A DNA stretch of 64,000 nucleotides from Liolophura sinensis. Its lineage: Eukaryota > Mollusca > Polyplacophora > Chitonida > Chitonidae. This document shows, piece after piece, positions 22,501 through 33,061 of the stretch. The stretch is taken from positions 6,620,044 to 6,684,043 of the forward strand of contig NC_088301.1 in the NCBI RefSeq assembly GCF_032854445.1. The letters run 5' to 3'. Numbering within the stretch: position 1 is the stretch's first letter; every line of letters begins with the position of its first letter. The position numbers and the translations under genes are program-made. Below the pieces are notes generated by a model. It made no database searches, was not told where the DNA came from, and was given only the letters and a program-made list of their open reading frames with translations.

Positions 22501-25500
22501 CCCCATATGTCTGTCTCGTATCTATACACATGTGCACACACACATGTACTTGTACATACAAATACCAGTATGTAAATTTACATTATACACTACAACCCTG
22601 TCATGGATACCAGACAGGCCATTTAGTGAGCAGGCCATTGCTGAGTACTCAGCTGGCCATTTAGTGAGGAAGCCATTGCTGAGTACTGAGCGGGCCATTT
22701 AGTGAGGAAGCCATTGCTGAGTACTGAGCAGGCCATTTAGTGAGGAAGCCATTGCTGAGTACTGAGCGGGCCATTTAGTGAGGAAGCCATTGCTGAGTAC
22801 TGAGCAGGCCATTTAGTGAGGAAGCCATTGCTGAGTGCCCAATAGGCCATTTAGTGAGCAGGCCATTGCTGAGTACTGAGCGGGCCATTTAGTGAGGAAG
22901 CCATTGCTGAGTACTAGCACGCCATTTAGTGAGGAAGCCATTGCTGAGTGCCGAATAGGCCATTTAGTGAGAAGGCCATTGCTGAGTACTGAGCGGGCCA
23001 TTTAGTGAGGAAGCCATTGCTGAGTACTGAGCAGGCCATTTAGTGAGGAAGCCATTGCTGAGTGCCGAATAGGCCATTTAGTGAGCAGGCCATTGCTGAG
23101 TACTGAGCGGGCCATTTAGTGAGGAAGCCATTGCTGAGTACTAGCACGCCATTTAGTGAGGAAGCCATTGCTGAGTGCCGAATAGGCCATTTAGTGAGCA
23201 GGCCATTGCTGAGTACTGAGCAGGCCATTGCTGAGTCCTGAGCAGGCCATTGCTGAGTACTGATCACGCCATTGCTGAGTACTGATCAGGCCATTGCTGA
23301 GTACTGAGCAGGCCATTTGCTGAGTACTGAGCAGGCCATTGCTGAGAACTGATCAGGCCATTACTGAGTACTGATCAGGCCATTACTGAGTACTGATCAG
23401 GCCATTGTTGAGTACTGAGCAGGCCATCCCTGAGTACTGATCTGGCCACCTCCTAAGCAGGCCATCCCTGAGTAATGATCTGGCAGTCTACTGAGAAGGC
23501 CATCCCCGAGTACTGATCTGGCCATATACAGAGCAGGCCATCCCTGAGTACTGATTTGGCCATCCCCGAGTACTGATCTGGCCACCTCCTAAGCAGGCCA
23601 TCCCTGAGTACTGATCTGGCCATCTACTGAGAAGGCCATCCCCAAGTAATGATCTGGCAGTCTACTGAGAAGGCCATCCCCAAGTACTGATCTGGCCATA
23701 TACAGAGCAGGCCATCCCTGAGTACTGATTTGGCCATCCCCGATTACTGATCTGGCCACCTCCTAAGCAGGCCATCCCTGAGTACTGATCTGGCCATCTA
23801 CTGAGCAGGCCATCCCGGAGTACTGATCTGGCCATCTACAGAGCAGGCCATCCCCGAGTACTGATCTGGCCATCTCCTCAAAAGGCCATCCCTAAGTACT
23901 GATCTCGCCATATACAGAGCAGGCCATCCCCAAGTAATGATCTGGCCATCTCCTCAGAAGGCCATCCCTGAGTACTGATCTCGCCATCTACTGAGCAGGC
24001 CATCTCTGAGAACTGATCTCGCCATCTACTGAGCAGGCCATCCCTGAGTACTGATCTGGCCATATACAGAGCAGGCCATCCCCAAGTAATGATCTGGCCA
24101 TCTCCTCAGAAGGCCATCCCTGAGTACTGATCTGGCCATCTACTAAGCAGGCCATCCCCAAGTAATGATCTGGCCATCTCCTCAGAAGGCCATCCCTGAG
24201 TAATGATCTGGCAGTCTACTGAGAAGGCCATCCCCGAGTACTGATCTGGCCATATACAGAGCAGGCCATCCCTGAGTACTGATTTGGCCATCCCCGAGTA
24301 CTGATCTGGCCACCTCCTAAGCAGGCCATCCCTGAGTAATGAACAGGCCATCTATTAAGCAGGCCATCTCTGAGTATATTTATAACACTAACAGCTGACC
24401 CATAACATTAATCACAGTCAGATTGAATCCTAAGCTCCATATTAATCTGATTAAACAATAATAATCTAGAATATCAAGGAATTTTTCACAGTCTATTAGA
24501 AATGACCTCATATCTCTCTAAGGAATTGCACTTTTAGGGGCAAACAAATGTCATAAAATACCACTTTGCAGTATAATATCAACCAATAAACTTTCCAACA
24601 AACCTCAAAACATCCTTCAGAATCGAGAATAAAAAGCAACATAGTTGTGGATCAAATTTTAGGTTATTTACCACAATCACCATAATATTATTGTATTGCA
24701 GTGTGATACATGTATGATTTCTCATCACTTTTCACCTTCTAGTCACACTTTGATATGTATAATCATGATCAAACAGGCAATTAGCTGGTGAAAAATGCCG
24801 TGAAACTGGAAGTAATTTACTGTACAGAAAACCATAACTTACCTCTTGTGGAAAACGTAATCTAGGTAGGAAGCCGGAAAATGAGCGACAAACTCGGAAA
24901 TGTACTTTGTGTCATAAACTCCTGCTTCAAATATCTCAGAAATGTCCGAGACAAATGTACCAAGTGAGGCTGGAAGTGTGGCATAGAGATTCTCATAGAG
25001 AAAGCCAAGGTCAACGAAAGCATTGTGGAACACCACAGGAACTTGACTGAGGATGATATGAGCAAAGAGACTTCGTATTCCAGGCTTATCCAAGCTTAAT
25101 TTAGTCTGAAAAAAAAGCGACTTGACTGAGCATGTGTGTAAGTAAAAAGACTTCACATAGCAGACTTAATTAGGTCTGAAAAACACACTATACATATTTT
25201 ACTAAAGATGGCATATGAACAAAGAGACTTAATATTCCAGGCCTATCCGGAAGGCTTTTAACTTGGAGATGAACAAACAACAGAATAGCTCTTATAACTT
25301 ACCATATCCTCACCCTTATCATATGGGATTCCTTGAGAATATTGTTTGTTGAAGTCAAATCCATGGTCCACCAGGAATCTCAGGGCTTCTGCCTCCACCA
25401 CATAGTCTTGCTGACACAATACAGATATGTTAAATGTCTGAACCATATACTTCATCGCAAAGTCACACTGAAGCTTTTCTCTGTTAGTGCAAGGTTTGTC

Positions 25501-28500
25501 TCCCTTCATGCAGTTGCCCTCTTGTGTAGAAGGTAAAAACTTGTAAGCCGATATTCCCAAGGAAACAATGGCTCTGGTGTTTGCTATGTGACTGATAGCT
25601 TTGTACCTCTCCTCCACACATCTGCAATCAATCAGATAGTGATCAAGAACATTTCACTTACACAACGATGACAAACATTTTATGGTGGAAGGAATTTGAA
25701 AGCAACTGGAGCCTTGGGGTATCACACGACCATCCACAAGTTGCTGGCAGACGACCCCACATACAACCATAGAGGAAGTCAGAATGAACTGGACTTGAAC
25801 TCCCAGCGACCACATTGCTGAGAGGCTCCTAAGTCAATGTGCTGCACTAGCCACGGAAGGCCCATATGAGGGCGTGGTAAATTCCCCGAGTGCTCAATGT
25901 TAAGAGATGACTTCCCAATAATTAGTACCCAAAGGAATAAACACTTCTATGTAAACTAAGGTTAGAAACACGCAAGATTCAGATATATAAGGAGATTCAA
26001 GTAGTGATGGTAGGATATAATTTGGCTATGCTGGCAGTATACAGGCTTCAGTGAGTAGAGTCCTCAGGTGTATTTCAATTTTATTTTTATGGTACAACAT
26101 CATTGTTTCCCAAAAATTATTCTTGTCATAACTTTTAGCAAGTTGTGGTAATCTTCTGGATTAAAAAAGTATATTTTTTTGCTTTATAAAACAGTTGTCA
26201 GTTTTTAAGTCATTTACCGTGATAACTGTGCTGTGAAATCACATAACAGATGTTCTAAGGTGAAATCACATGAACATGACAGCTGTTCTAAGGTGAAATC
26301 ACAGGAGCACGATAGTTGTACTACGGTGAAATCACAGGAAAGTGACAGCTGTTCTAAGGTGAAATCACACGAACATGATAGCTGTTCTAAGGTGAAATCA
26401 CAGGAACACGATATCTGTTCTAAGGTGAAATCACAGGAACATGATAGTTGTTCTAATAAGAAATCACAGTAACATATAACTGTTCTAAGGTAAAAGTCAT
26501 AGGTACATGATAACCAATCTAAGGTTACAGGTACATGATCAGTGTTGTAAGGTGAAATCAAAGGTACATGATAACTGTTCTAATGTTTAATCACAGGTAT
26601 TTTACAACTGTTATTATAATGTTCGCATATTGATTTCTTAACCCATAGTTCTTTTCAAATGGAACTGTTTAATTTAATTGTACCTTATTTCAAATAACCC
26701 AGATGTTAAGTAAGGTTACTTATATTAATGGCAAATTAGGCTGTAAATAAGGCTATGGCATTGATACAAAGCTTGTATTAATCACAGGTGAAATCACAGA
26801 TACATGATAACTGTTGTAAGGTACAAGTCACAGGTACATAACTCTTCTAAGGTAAAGTTGTACACTGAAGAACAGAAGAGGTGCTTATGTATGCAAGAAT
26901 AAAAAAATCCATGTATTACAACGCATGTACTACCACAGAGTACTTGTATATTTACTTGTATACCTTGGATTTTCATATAATACAGAAATTCTGAAATACC
27001 CACTTTGCATTTAGCCATTTTCTGTCTCCCAATCCACTCAGTTCCTGTACATAAAGAGAAAAGGGGAGACCTGGTCAATTCAATGGCTAAACATGTGGAG
27101 AACATGTACTGAGAACTTATTTATTTGATCGGTGTTTCACATCATACTCAACAATATTTCACTTATACCAAGGCGGCCAGCATTATTTATTTACGCACAT
27201 ATTTGATCAGTTTTTTATGCAGTACTTAAGACTGTTTCACTTGTACACATGTACGTTGACATCCTCCATTATGGCAGGGAAAACCCGTTCAGAGCCAGGG
27301 AAAAATCCACAACCATTCACAGGTTGTTGGAGACCTTCCCATGTACCAGTGGAGATAAGGCCAATATGAGCTGGACTTGAACTTATAGTGACTGCATTCG
27401 TGAGAGGCTTCTGGTCATTGTGCTGCACTACTAGGCTAACCACTAGGCCACAGAGGCCACCATGTACTCAGAAATTCATCAACACTATATCGACACAGCA
27501 TATACATGTATTTTGAGGCAGCCATATTCTCTGTCAGTGTAGTCAGCACAAGATTTTAGAAGCGTTTCAAATCAGACGCTCTAATAATTTGTGATACCCG
27601 TCCGTCTTAGAATATATATTCTGTACTATCGTTCATCAGCACAAGCATGGTATAAAACCTGTCCATACCTAATTTTTTGTTCGTTTATCTGATTGGTGTT
27701 TAACGCCATACTCAAGAATATTTCACTTCATATGACAGCCACTAGCATTATGGTTGGAGGAAACAGGGCAGAGCTTGCCATGCCTAAATGTATGAATAAA
27801 TACAACATATTCTTGTGTTCCATTAACACTGTTAATCTTCAGTCTTACAACATTACCGTATCCAAGGCGACAAACGTAGCTGATTTGACAGCCAGCACTA
27901 AGGAAGGCCAGACTTCCGTCAGGTTCTCACTGTTCACATCTATCACTGGCACCCTCATAGTGAACTGCCTAAAGACAAAAAGCCAGCCCTGGAGACACAA
28001 ATAAATACACATGTTCACATAATTACTATGAACCATATTGGTCTTAGATGACTATGTCTGCTATTTTATGTCTGTACTAATAAAATTAACCTATCTGGCC
28101 TATTTGGTTACTTCTTTACAATGCTTATGGCCCCAAAAAAAGCGAAATCCCCAACTGCCAATGTTGACAAGTTGAACTTGAATAAACATGGATACTTCAA
28201 TGGTATTAGGCCCTATCATCGGGGCGGCACTGTGGTACTTGAAGACCCCAAGCATTTTGAAAAGGTAACTTGGCAGGTTGTGGAGATTGTTAATTGACTG
28301 TTTTTCAAAACTTTATCCAAAAGGGGTGAATGGGAGTAATTAAGAAATGATTTTGCGAGTACCAGTCAACACACAGAGCTTCGGCTAATACTATATGCAA
28401 ACCTTCACACATTTAATTAAGTGATTTGGTTTCGCTGGTTTTTGGTTTTTAATTACTGGTACCTCAGATATACACTTGTAAGAAATGAGTCAGCGTTGGG

Positions 28501-28862
28501 TGTACAACAAGAAGTAAAAAAGTGACGTAAAGAGACACGTGGAAAGCAGCATGTAAACACAAACCTCATAAACAAGTCCCTCACAGACGTCTCTGCTGAT
28601 GGTTGAGACTACAATTTGTTGTTGTTGTTGTCGTCGCGGTTGTTTGTGTACTCCGTGCAAGCGGCACCAACTTAAAAGTTTCTGGATCTATGGTGGTGAT
28701 ATATACAGACAGAGTGATACGTAATCAGGAGGCTATCGCATCTGGCAAGTTTTCCAAATCATCTTCATGTTACTCAAGTTTATACCTAAGCTTCCGCTGT
28801 CGTTCCAGCGTCGTTGCTGCCCTCCACGCGTTGACGCAGCTCTCCGTCGCAGGGCCATTCAT
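18870..28862 (-). CDS. TOE1: TOE1, target of EGR1 protein 1 (nuclear DEDD-family 3' exonuclease), 7 exons
   Basis: Nuclear CAF1-family deadenylase/3' exonuclease that trims 3' ends of small nuclear RNAs (family knowledge). Exons in transcript order: 28862-28786, 27968-27857, 27044-27004, 25621-25303, 25105-24843, 22273-22096 and 19550-18870. Phases agree at every junction and total 556 codons. Catalytic features: D62-T-E64, split by an intron (ALDT | ELSGLGDRK); D215 in FHNAFVDLGFLY; D248 in YDTKYISEF. A CCCH finger C326-x8-C335-x5-C341-x3-H345 is completed across the last junction and followed by SHDIDL, a basic nuclear-localisation-like run (KKRRRYRKRKHH) and the conserved HRAGFDAFMTG. The first exon is the least certain. 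Introns carry 33-, 38-, 49- and 84-bp arrays. The 3' end is a 91-bp tandem duplication. Confidence 0.92.
19573..20090 (-). repeat. 84-bp tandem array derived from the TOE1 exon 7 acceptor
   Basis: gtcaaatctagagaattaca and following sequence repeats every 84 bases, five times. The outermost copy (20045-20090) preserves tacaccatccatgtgactgt almost exactly as at the true junction (19536-19555). The array therefore carries decayed intron-exon junctions in TOE1 intron 6. Confidence 0.92.
20205..21625. repeat. 49-bp tandem array, ~28 copies
   Basis: Unit gtctgaccaacccacagacc aacagagcaccttatagagc tactgtaac, with deleted variants. In TOE1 intron 6. Confidence 0.95.
22096..22273 (-). CDS. TOE1: TOE1 exon 6
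   Basis: Acceptor actttcag, donor GCT|gtgagt. Encodes a proline-rich linker and ends VCDNFA, giving the first Cys of the CCCH finger. Confidence 0.9.
22600..24375. repeat. 38-bp tandem array with two subfamilies
   Basis: Left half: ccattgctgagtactgagcg ggccatttagtgaggaag. Right half: ccatccctgagtactgatct ggccatctactgagcagg. A stretch of 22-bp short units (about 23210-23410) joins them. In TOE1 intron 5, about 330 bases from exon 6 and 470 from exon 5. Confidence 0.95.
24843..25105 (-). CDS. TOE1: TOE1 exon 5
   Basis: Acceptor ttttttcag, donor AG|gtaagt. Encodes VPVVFHNAFVDLGFLYENLY and GVYDTKYISEF, with two catalytic Asp residues, ending YLDYVFHK. Confidence 0.93.
25303..25621 (-). CDS. TOE1: TOE1 exon 4
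   Basis: Acceptor gattgcag, donor ATG|gtaagt. Encodes CVEERYKAISHIANTRAIVS through FDFNKQYSQGIPYDKGEDM, the central nuclease fold. Confidence 0.93.
25700..25865 (-). mobile_element. SINE family A, head portion
   Basis: On minus: gggccttccgtggctagtgc agcac with gttcaagtcc. Same head as the 27205 copy. In TOE1 intron 3. Confidence 0.78.
26225..26600. repeat. 33-bp tandem array, ~10 copies
   Basis: Unit gaaatcacaggaacatgata gctgttctaaggt. Two degenerate units recur at about 26783-26855. In TOE1 intron 3. Confidence 0.93.
27004..27044 (-). CDS. TOE1: TOE1 exon 3 (41-base micro-exon)
   Basis: Acceptor tgtacag, donor gtgggt. Encodes ELSGLGDRKWLNA plus two bases of the next Lys. It supplies the catalytic Glu of the DxE motif. 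Family alignment length (14 residues) and phase both match. Confidence 0.9.
27205..27465 (-). mobile_element. near full-length SINE family A with tRNA head
   Basis: On minus the head reads ggcctctgtggcctagtggt tag (A box) and gttcaagtcc (B box), typical of Pol III promoters, then the family body. A tail fragment lies alongside at 27120-27180. In TOE1 intron 2. Confidence 0.85.
27672..27790 (-). mobile_element. SINE family A tail copy
   Basis: gattggtgtttaacgccata ctcaagaatatttcactt, followed by the gaggaaacagggcagagc body. In TOE1 intron 2. Confidence 0.8.
27857..27968 (-). CDS. TOE1: TOE1 exon 2
   Basis: Acceptor gtctttag, donor GATACG|gtaatg. Encodes MRVPVIDVNSENLTEVWPSL and VKSATFVALDT, bringing the first catalytic Asp. 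A second acceptor four bases later (27964) is also possible. Confidence 0.88.
28121..28264 (+). CDS. unassigned coding-like first exon inside TOE1 intron 1
   Basis: ATG at 28121 (second ATG 28127) opens a frame encoding MAPKKAKSPTANVDKLNLNK then HGYFNGIRPYHRGGTVVLED and PKHFEK, ending at AAG|gtaact (28264/28265). Composition is protein-like: lysine start, then Gly/Pro/aromatic-rich. I do not recognise the family. It lies on the opposite strand to TOE1, between its predicted exons 1 and 2. It could be the first exon of an unrelated + strand gene or an exapted fragment. No next exon was assigned. Confidence 0.4.
28786..28862 (-). CDS. TOE1: TOE1 predicted first exon
   Basis: ATG at 28862-28860 with an in-frame TGA a few codons upstream. 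It encodes MNGPATESCVNAWRAATTLE and ends CTTAG|GTATAA. Phase 2 fits exactly the acceptor TTTAG|G at 27969/27968. The N-terminus of this family is poorly conserved, so support is phase, CpG-richer sequence and a TATA-like motif only. The alternative start is ATG 27958. Confidence 0.5.
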
Positions 28863-28900
28863 GAAGCTCACAAGCGCTGAAACTGTTCAAAACTCCAATC

Positions 28901-28910
28901 CTTTATAAAA
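28901..28910 (-). promoter_or_regulatory. TATA-like motif upstream of predicted TOE1 start
   Basis: TTTTATAAAG on the minus strand, about 39-48 bases upstream of the predicted TOE1 ATG and next to CpG-richer sequence (28600-28870). Position fits a core promoter with a very short leader. It could be coincidence in AT-rich DNA. Confidence 0.3.
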
Positions 28911-29154
28911 GCGCAACGGACTTACCAGTACTGAACTCGACCAGCAAGTCTGTACCATAAAATGCAAAATGACATTTGATTCGTTGTTTACTTTCACTCA
29001 GCGTTGAAAAAAAAATTGTGCAGGGTGCCAACCGATACAACTAGTGATGAAGTTCATCAATTAAATGTGTGTGAGCAACACATGTAGTATTATCGAGAGT
29101 CGAGAAATCCCAAGTAAAGTTGTCTTTATAGTGCACGTTTATTCTTCCTCAAAG

Positions 29155-29370
29155 TATCACTACGGTCTGGCTCTACGAACTGACCAACGTTCTCCACGGA
29201 CCGAGCTCTATCCGGCTTATTCGTCATGGTTCCTTAAGGTATCACCACGGTTTGGCTCTACGAACTGATCAACGTGCTCCACGGATCGAGTACGATGTGG
29301 GTTGGTCGCCATGGTTCGTCAAGGTATCACTACGGTCTGGCTCTACGGATTGACCAACATTCTCCACTGA
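29155..29370. repeat. 85-bp tandem array, ~2.5 copies
   Basis: tacggtctggctctacgaac recurs at 29161, 29246 and 29331, just upstream (minus orientation) of the predicted TOE1 start region. Confidence 0.88.
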
Positions 29371-30223
29371 CCATATAGCATGAAATATTGGTGTGCTGAT
29401 GTTGGCATATGACATATACACCTGTAGGAATGGTCAACCAACTATAAAGGCCCCTATTAACTCCCAGAGCTATTGAGACATTGTTAATTGGGCCATGTTG
29501 ATCTCTCTGGGATGGGTGGGTGTTTGTCATTGGCGGAGTGAGGTGACTTGCAGTGGCAACATTTGAGAAATTGAAAAAAGTTTATTTTATGAAATAAATA
29601 GCACGGAGGAGATTTTACAACAATGCTTACGATGAAAAAAAACAATATGTTCATGGATGAAAACTACTACACGGAGTAAAAAACGCAACCAACCAAATAT
29701 ATAAATAAATAAATAAACGGACAGTTTTTGAGATAATTGATAACATAATTCAGTAGATACATCCTGTTGTTGTTCTTGTTAGCAAAGGTAATTTTAAGTG
29801 GTCATCCTCAAAATTCGATAAAAAGACAAATAGCACAGTTTTCTTTATGGTTTTTCAGTTATTATTATATGGGTTTCGCTTAGAAAACACCCATGGAACA
29901 CATTGCAATACATACCATTGTAGGAGGCAACCCAAGTCTCACCTGTAAGCCTTATTGCATCAGAGGGCCTCCACAATTAACACCTCAACAACAACTCATG
30001 ATCTATAGCTTATGTTTTTTAACTGTACCATAAATGATTGTGTGAAATAGAAACAATGCATGACCTCCTTTCTTCATTGTTATGTCCAGACAGTTTGTTC
30101 TTGAGACTTAACCGTCATATGGAGCCATTTCCTGAGCAACGCATCATAATCTAGAGTTCTGTCATATGACAAATTCATAAAACCGTCCTCTGAGCCTGTG
30201 CATGCACATGCGCGAGGATTTAA

Positions 30224-30254
30224 ATAAACTACCAGGCAAAAGAAAGGTTTCACC
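30224..30254 (+). repeat. left terminal inverted repeat of Tc1 element
   Basis: Reads ataaactaccaggcaaaaga and on to ttcacc. It is the exact reverse complement of 31735-31765. Confidence 0.93.
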
Positions 30255-31762
30255 GTTTTTTTGTCATAAAAAAGTAAAAACGCGGTTCCGGGTTTGATTC
30301 TAAGCAGGACTTAGTGTATGACTGCATCGTTTCCTCTACCAGAACGCATCGTCACGAACGAAGCAATTGGAATTGTGAAATTGCGACCACATGCAAAACG
30401 TCCTTTTGAGGCATGGCTCGTGATGCACGTGAGGTAATGTTGCATAAATACTCTTGCTCGAAAGAGCAGACATTCAGTGACCGAAAAAACACCAACAGTA
30501 TGCCAAGACTTACGCAAGCGCAACGAGACCAGGCCATCGGTATGTCCACCATGGGTGTCTCTCAACGTCACATTGCAAGAACGTTCAACTGCAGCCAAAC
30601 CACCATCAGGAGGTTGTTGATACGCTATCAGCAGACAGGCCAGACCCAAAACAGACCAAGATCGGGAAGACCGAGGGTAACAACTGCGGCTGAAGATCGC
30701 TACATCCGGCAGTTCCACCTCCGAAACCGATTCGTCACGGCGACGGCACTAGGCCATGTCATCAGTCCCAGAACAACACTGCGTCGTCTTCGTTCAGCTG
30801 GTTTACGACCTTACCGCCCCTTCCGTGGGATGGCCTTGACCCTTTTACATCGTCAACGCAGATTGCGATGGGCACGTATTGTACGTCGGTGGCAGCGACG
30901 TGACTGGGCGAGAGTGTTGTTTACAGACGAGAGCAGGTTCTGTCTATTCAGGAACGATGGCAGAGTTCGATTTTTCCGACGAAGAGGCGAGCGTCTCGCG
31001 CCAAACTGCGTAAGAGAGGTTTATCCGTTTGGAGGCGGAGGCGTCATGGTTTGGGGAGGGATTTGTGACCAAATGAAGACGCAACTGGTTATTGTGCGAG
31101 GTAATCTGACTGGCCAGCGATACGTTGATGAGGTACTGAGACCTGTCGTCGTTCCTTTCCTCCGACGACAGCCAAGAGGATCGATCTTGCAACACGACAA
31201 CGCAAGACCTCACACTGCCTGCATTGTTACAGACTACCTCGAGACCGTAAACGTCATCGTGTTGCCCTGGCCAGCCAACTCACCAGACATGAACCCCATT
31301 GAGCATCTCTGGGATCACCTTGACCGCCGTTTGAGACAGCTGGTGCCTCCTCCAACTAACCAACAGGAACTTGAGCAAGCTCTGTTAAACCTATGGAACG
31401 TTATCCTTGGTGACGTCATCCGGCGACTGACGACGTCAATTCGGAGGCGTGTGCTTGCTTGTATTGATGCCCAGGGTGGCCACACTCGCTACTGATGACT
31501 GTAGTCCTTCATTTCTGTGGATACTGTGACTTTACATGCACTTGCCAGTTAATTTTAAATTTGTGTAATTTTTTTCTTCTGACCCCTTGTCTCTTTCATT
31601 GTGTTTTGTGACCAATTGAATGCCAATATTTTAAAGCCTTTTTGAGAGAATATTTCACAATGATTCCTGTTTATAAACCAATCTTCTTAATTCTTATATC
31701 TGCCTTTGTTTTTGTTTTAAGTGCTCAAGAAGTGGGTGAAACCTTTCTTTTGCCTGGTAGTT
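30227..31762 (+). mobile_element. intact Tc1/mariner-type transposon
   Basis: A 1536-bp element bounded by TA dinucleotides (30225-30226 and 31763-31764). Identical 31-base inverted arms lie at 30224-30254 and 31735-31765, counting the TA and one neighbouring base. It encodes one uninterrupted transposase in the + direction. Perfect arms plus an open frame point to a young insertion, possibly still active. It is visibly more GC-rich than its surroundings. Sits between TOE1 and AADAT. Confidence 0.93.
30500..31495 (+). CDS. Tc1-like DD34E transposase
   Basis: Cuts and rejoins the element ends at TA targets in the nucleus (family knowledge). The protein from ATG 30500 is 331 residues, the usual Tc1 length. 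Start MPRLTQAQRDQAIGM opens the paired helix-turn-helix DNA-binding region (about 1-50), followed by the GRPR motif near residue 56-59 and the second HTH. The DDE triad is visible: D143 in FTDESRF, D233 in QHDNARPH and E268 in NPIEHLWD, with 34 residues between the last two. The frame is open 29 codons further upstream (from 30413), but homology begins at 30500. No stop or frameshift is seen. Stop is TGA at 31493-31495. Confidence 0.94.
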   Translation: MPRLTQAQRDQAIGMSTMGVSQRHIARTFNCSQTTIRRLLIRYQQTGQTQNRPRSGRPRVTTAAEDRYIRQFHLRNRFVTATALGHVISPRTTLRRLRSAGLRPYRPFRGMALTLLHRQRRLRWARIVRRWQRRDWARVLFTDESRFCLFRNDGRVRFFRRRGERLAPNCVREVYPFGGGGVMVWGGICDQMKTQLVIVRGNLTGQRYVDEVLRPVVVPFLRRQPRGSILQHDNARPHTACIVTDYLETVNVIVLPWPANSPDMNPIEHLWDHLDRRLRQLVPPPTNQQELEQALLNLWNVILGDVIRRLTTSIRRRVLACIDAQGGHTRY

Positions 31763-31765
31763 TAT
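31735..31765 (-). repeat. right terminal inverted repeat of Tc1 element
   Basis: Reads ggtgaaacctttcttttgcc then tggtagtttat on +. It is the exact reverse complement of the left arm; homology stops immediately inside both arms. Confidence 0.93.
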
Positions 31766-32079
31766 AACACTGTACATCATATATTTTCCCAGAGTGCACT
31801 GAAATATAAACACACAAAATATAAAGAGTAAAATCAGAGCTGCGGCGGCAGTGTGCTAGTTGAAATGTCGACCTTTGTCAAATTCCCTCAGTGAGGGATT
31901 TATTCACTGTGTTAACCTGACATTGACCGAGTATAATGACGTGGAAGTGACAAGTACTGGAAGTGGAAGTACTGTTAACTATTCGTTTACATTGCTATTG
32001 TGCTTATAAGTGAATAGTATCTTGGTACCTGTGTTAACCAACTTGATTATGCTATGTTCATACAATCACTTCTATGAGA

Positions 32080-33055
32080 ACTGCGGAAATCCGGAACCTG
32101 GAGGTAATTGTCTTTTACATTGTACTTCACCTTATACCATCTATTGATTTTCATGTCGAAAGCCTTACTTCGTAGTTTCAACATGATCTTGTAAGGTTAC
32201 GGCTAAAATACTGCTAATGTGGAGATCAACACCTATCATTCATTGAGAACAGCTTCGGTAACAGCAACTTTACATAAAATTAAAGAGATTAATTACACTA
32301 TTTCACATGATACACGAAATAAGAAACACACTCAAAATTATCAAAATTTTCTTACATGAGGGATTATTTATTTATTTGATTGGTGTTTTACGCCGTTACA
32401 TGAAGGGTTAAGGCTTTACGCTATACATAGGTAGTGTTACAGGTATACTCGTCATCACGACCGTTCAGTCTGTATTTAAAAGGTGATTACTGAAACCATA
32501 GATACGCGCAAGCCCGTAATTAACCCACATGCTTCAATAGTTATTGGGATTTGGAAACGGGAATATCTCACTGAATCTGACTGTAGGTCGTGACCGAGAG
32601 GTCCTCCATCACCACTTCAACCAGATAGGGTCTTTGGAGTGGACTTAATAGGGGATACAATGATACTTCGGAAATTTAAACATTGTACAGAAATTATCGG
32701 CTTTTTAGTCTGCATTATGGTGAACCTGTGAATCTGCACCACGATGTTGCGACTGAAGCCATCGTGCCATTCTCTGCAGTAAAATGTCGTTGTCAGACGC
32801 TGTTGGTCTGAGCAAAAGCCGCCTCTTCAAACTTCGTGAAGGGAATTATGGACATGTCTCAGCGGAAGATTGTTTTAAATTGTCCTAGAATCAGAATGGA
32901 CGTCTTTTAAGATTATGAAGTTGACGTGTTTCTAAGTATGAGTTGCGGAGCGGTTCATTCTGAATATACGCTCAGAATGGCTTTTCATGAAGGTTGTGAA
33001 AATTGAACACCAGCATTGAAAACTGTTGACTATACTTCCCTTGGATGACTATGTC
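32080..33055 (+). repeat. diverged dispersed repeat
   Basis: aaatccggaacctggaggta and tgtcttttacattgtacttc acctt recur almost unchanged at 35815-35885. Later phrases (ttgagaacagcttcggtaac; tgcaccacgatgttgcgac) have weaker counterparts at 37440-37570. No coding capacity seen. A family A SINE tail fragment lies inside at 32365-32405. Confidence 0.55.
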
Positions 33056-33061
33056 CTAATA

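Larger units (their letters stand above)
28265..30223. other. TOE1 5' region and flank
   Basis: Apart from the predicted TOE1 first exon, its TATA-like motif and the 85-bp array, I see no gene. 28600-28870 is richer in CpG than the surroundings. 29570-30220 is AT-rich without recognised content. Confidence 0.5.

Noticed and set aside
20205-24375. CRISPR-like arrays
   Set aside because: Units follow one another directly with no unique spacers, and the setting is a eukaryotic intron.
30311-30718. Minus-strand 135-codon frame over the Tc1 element
   Set aside because: Shadow of the transposase frame; the sense protein has all Tc1 motifs.
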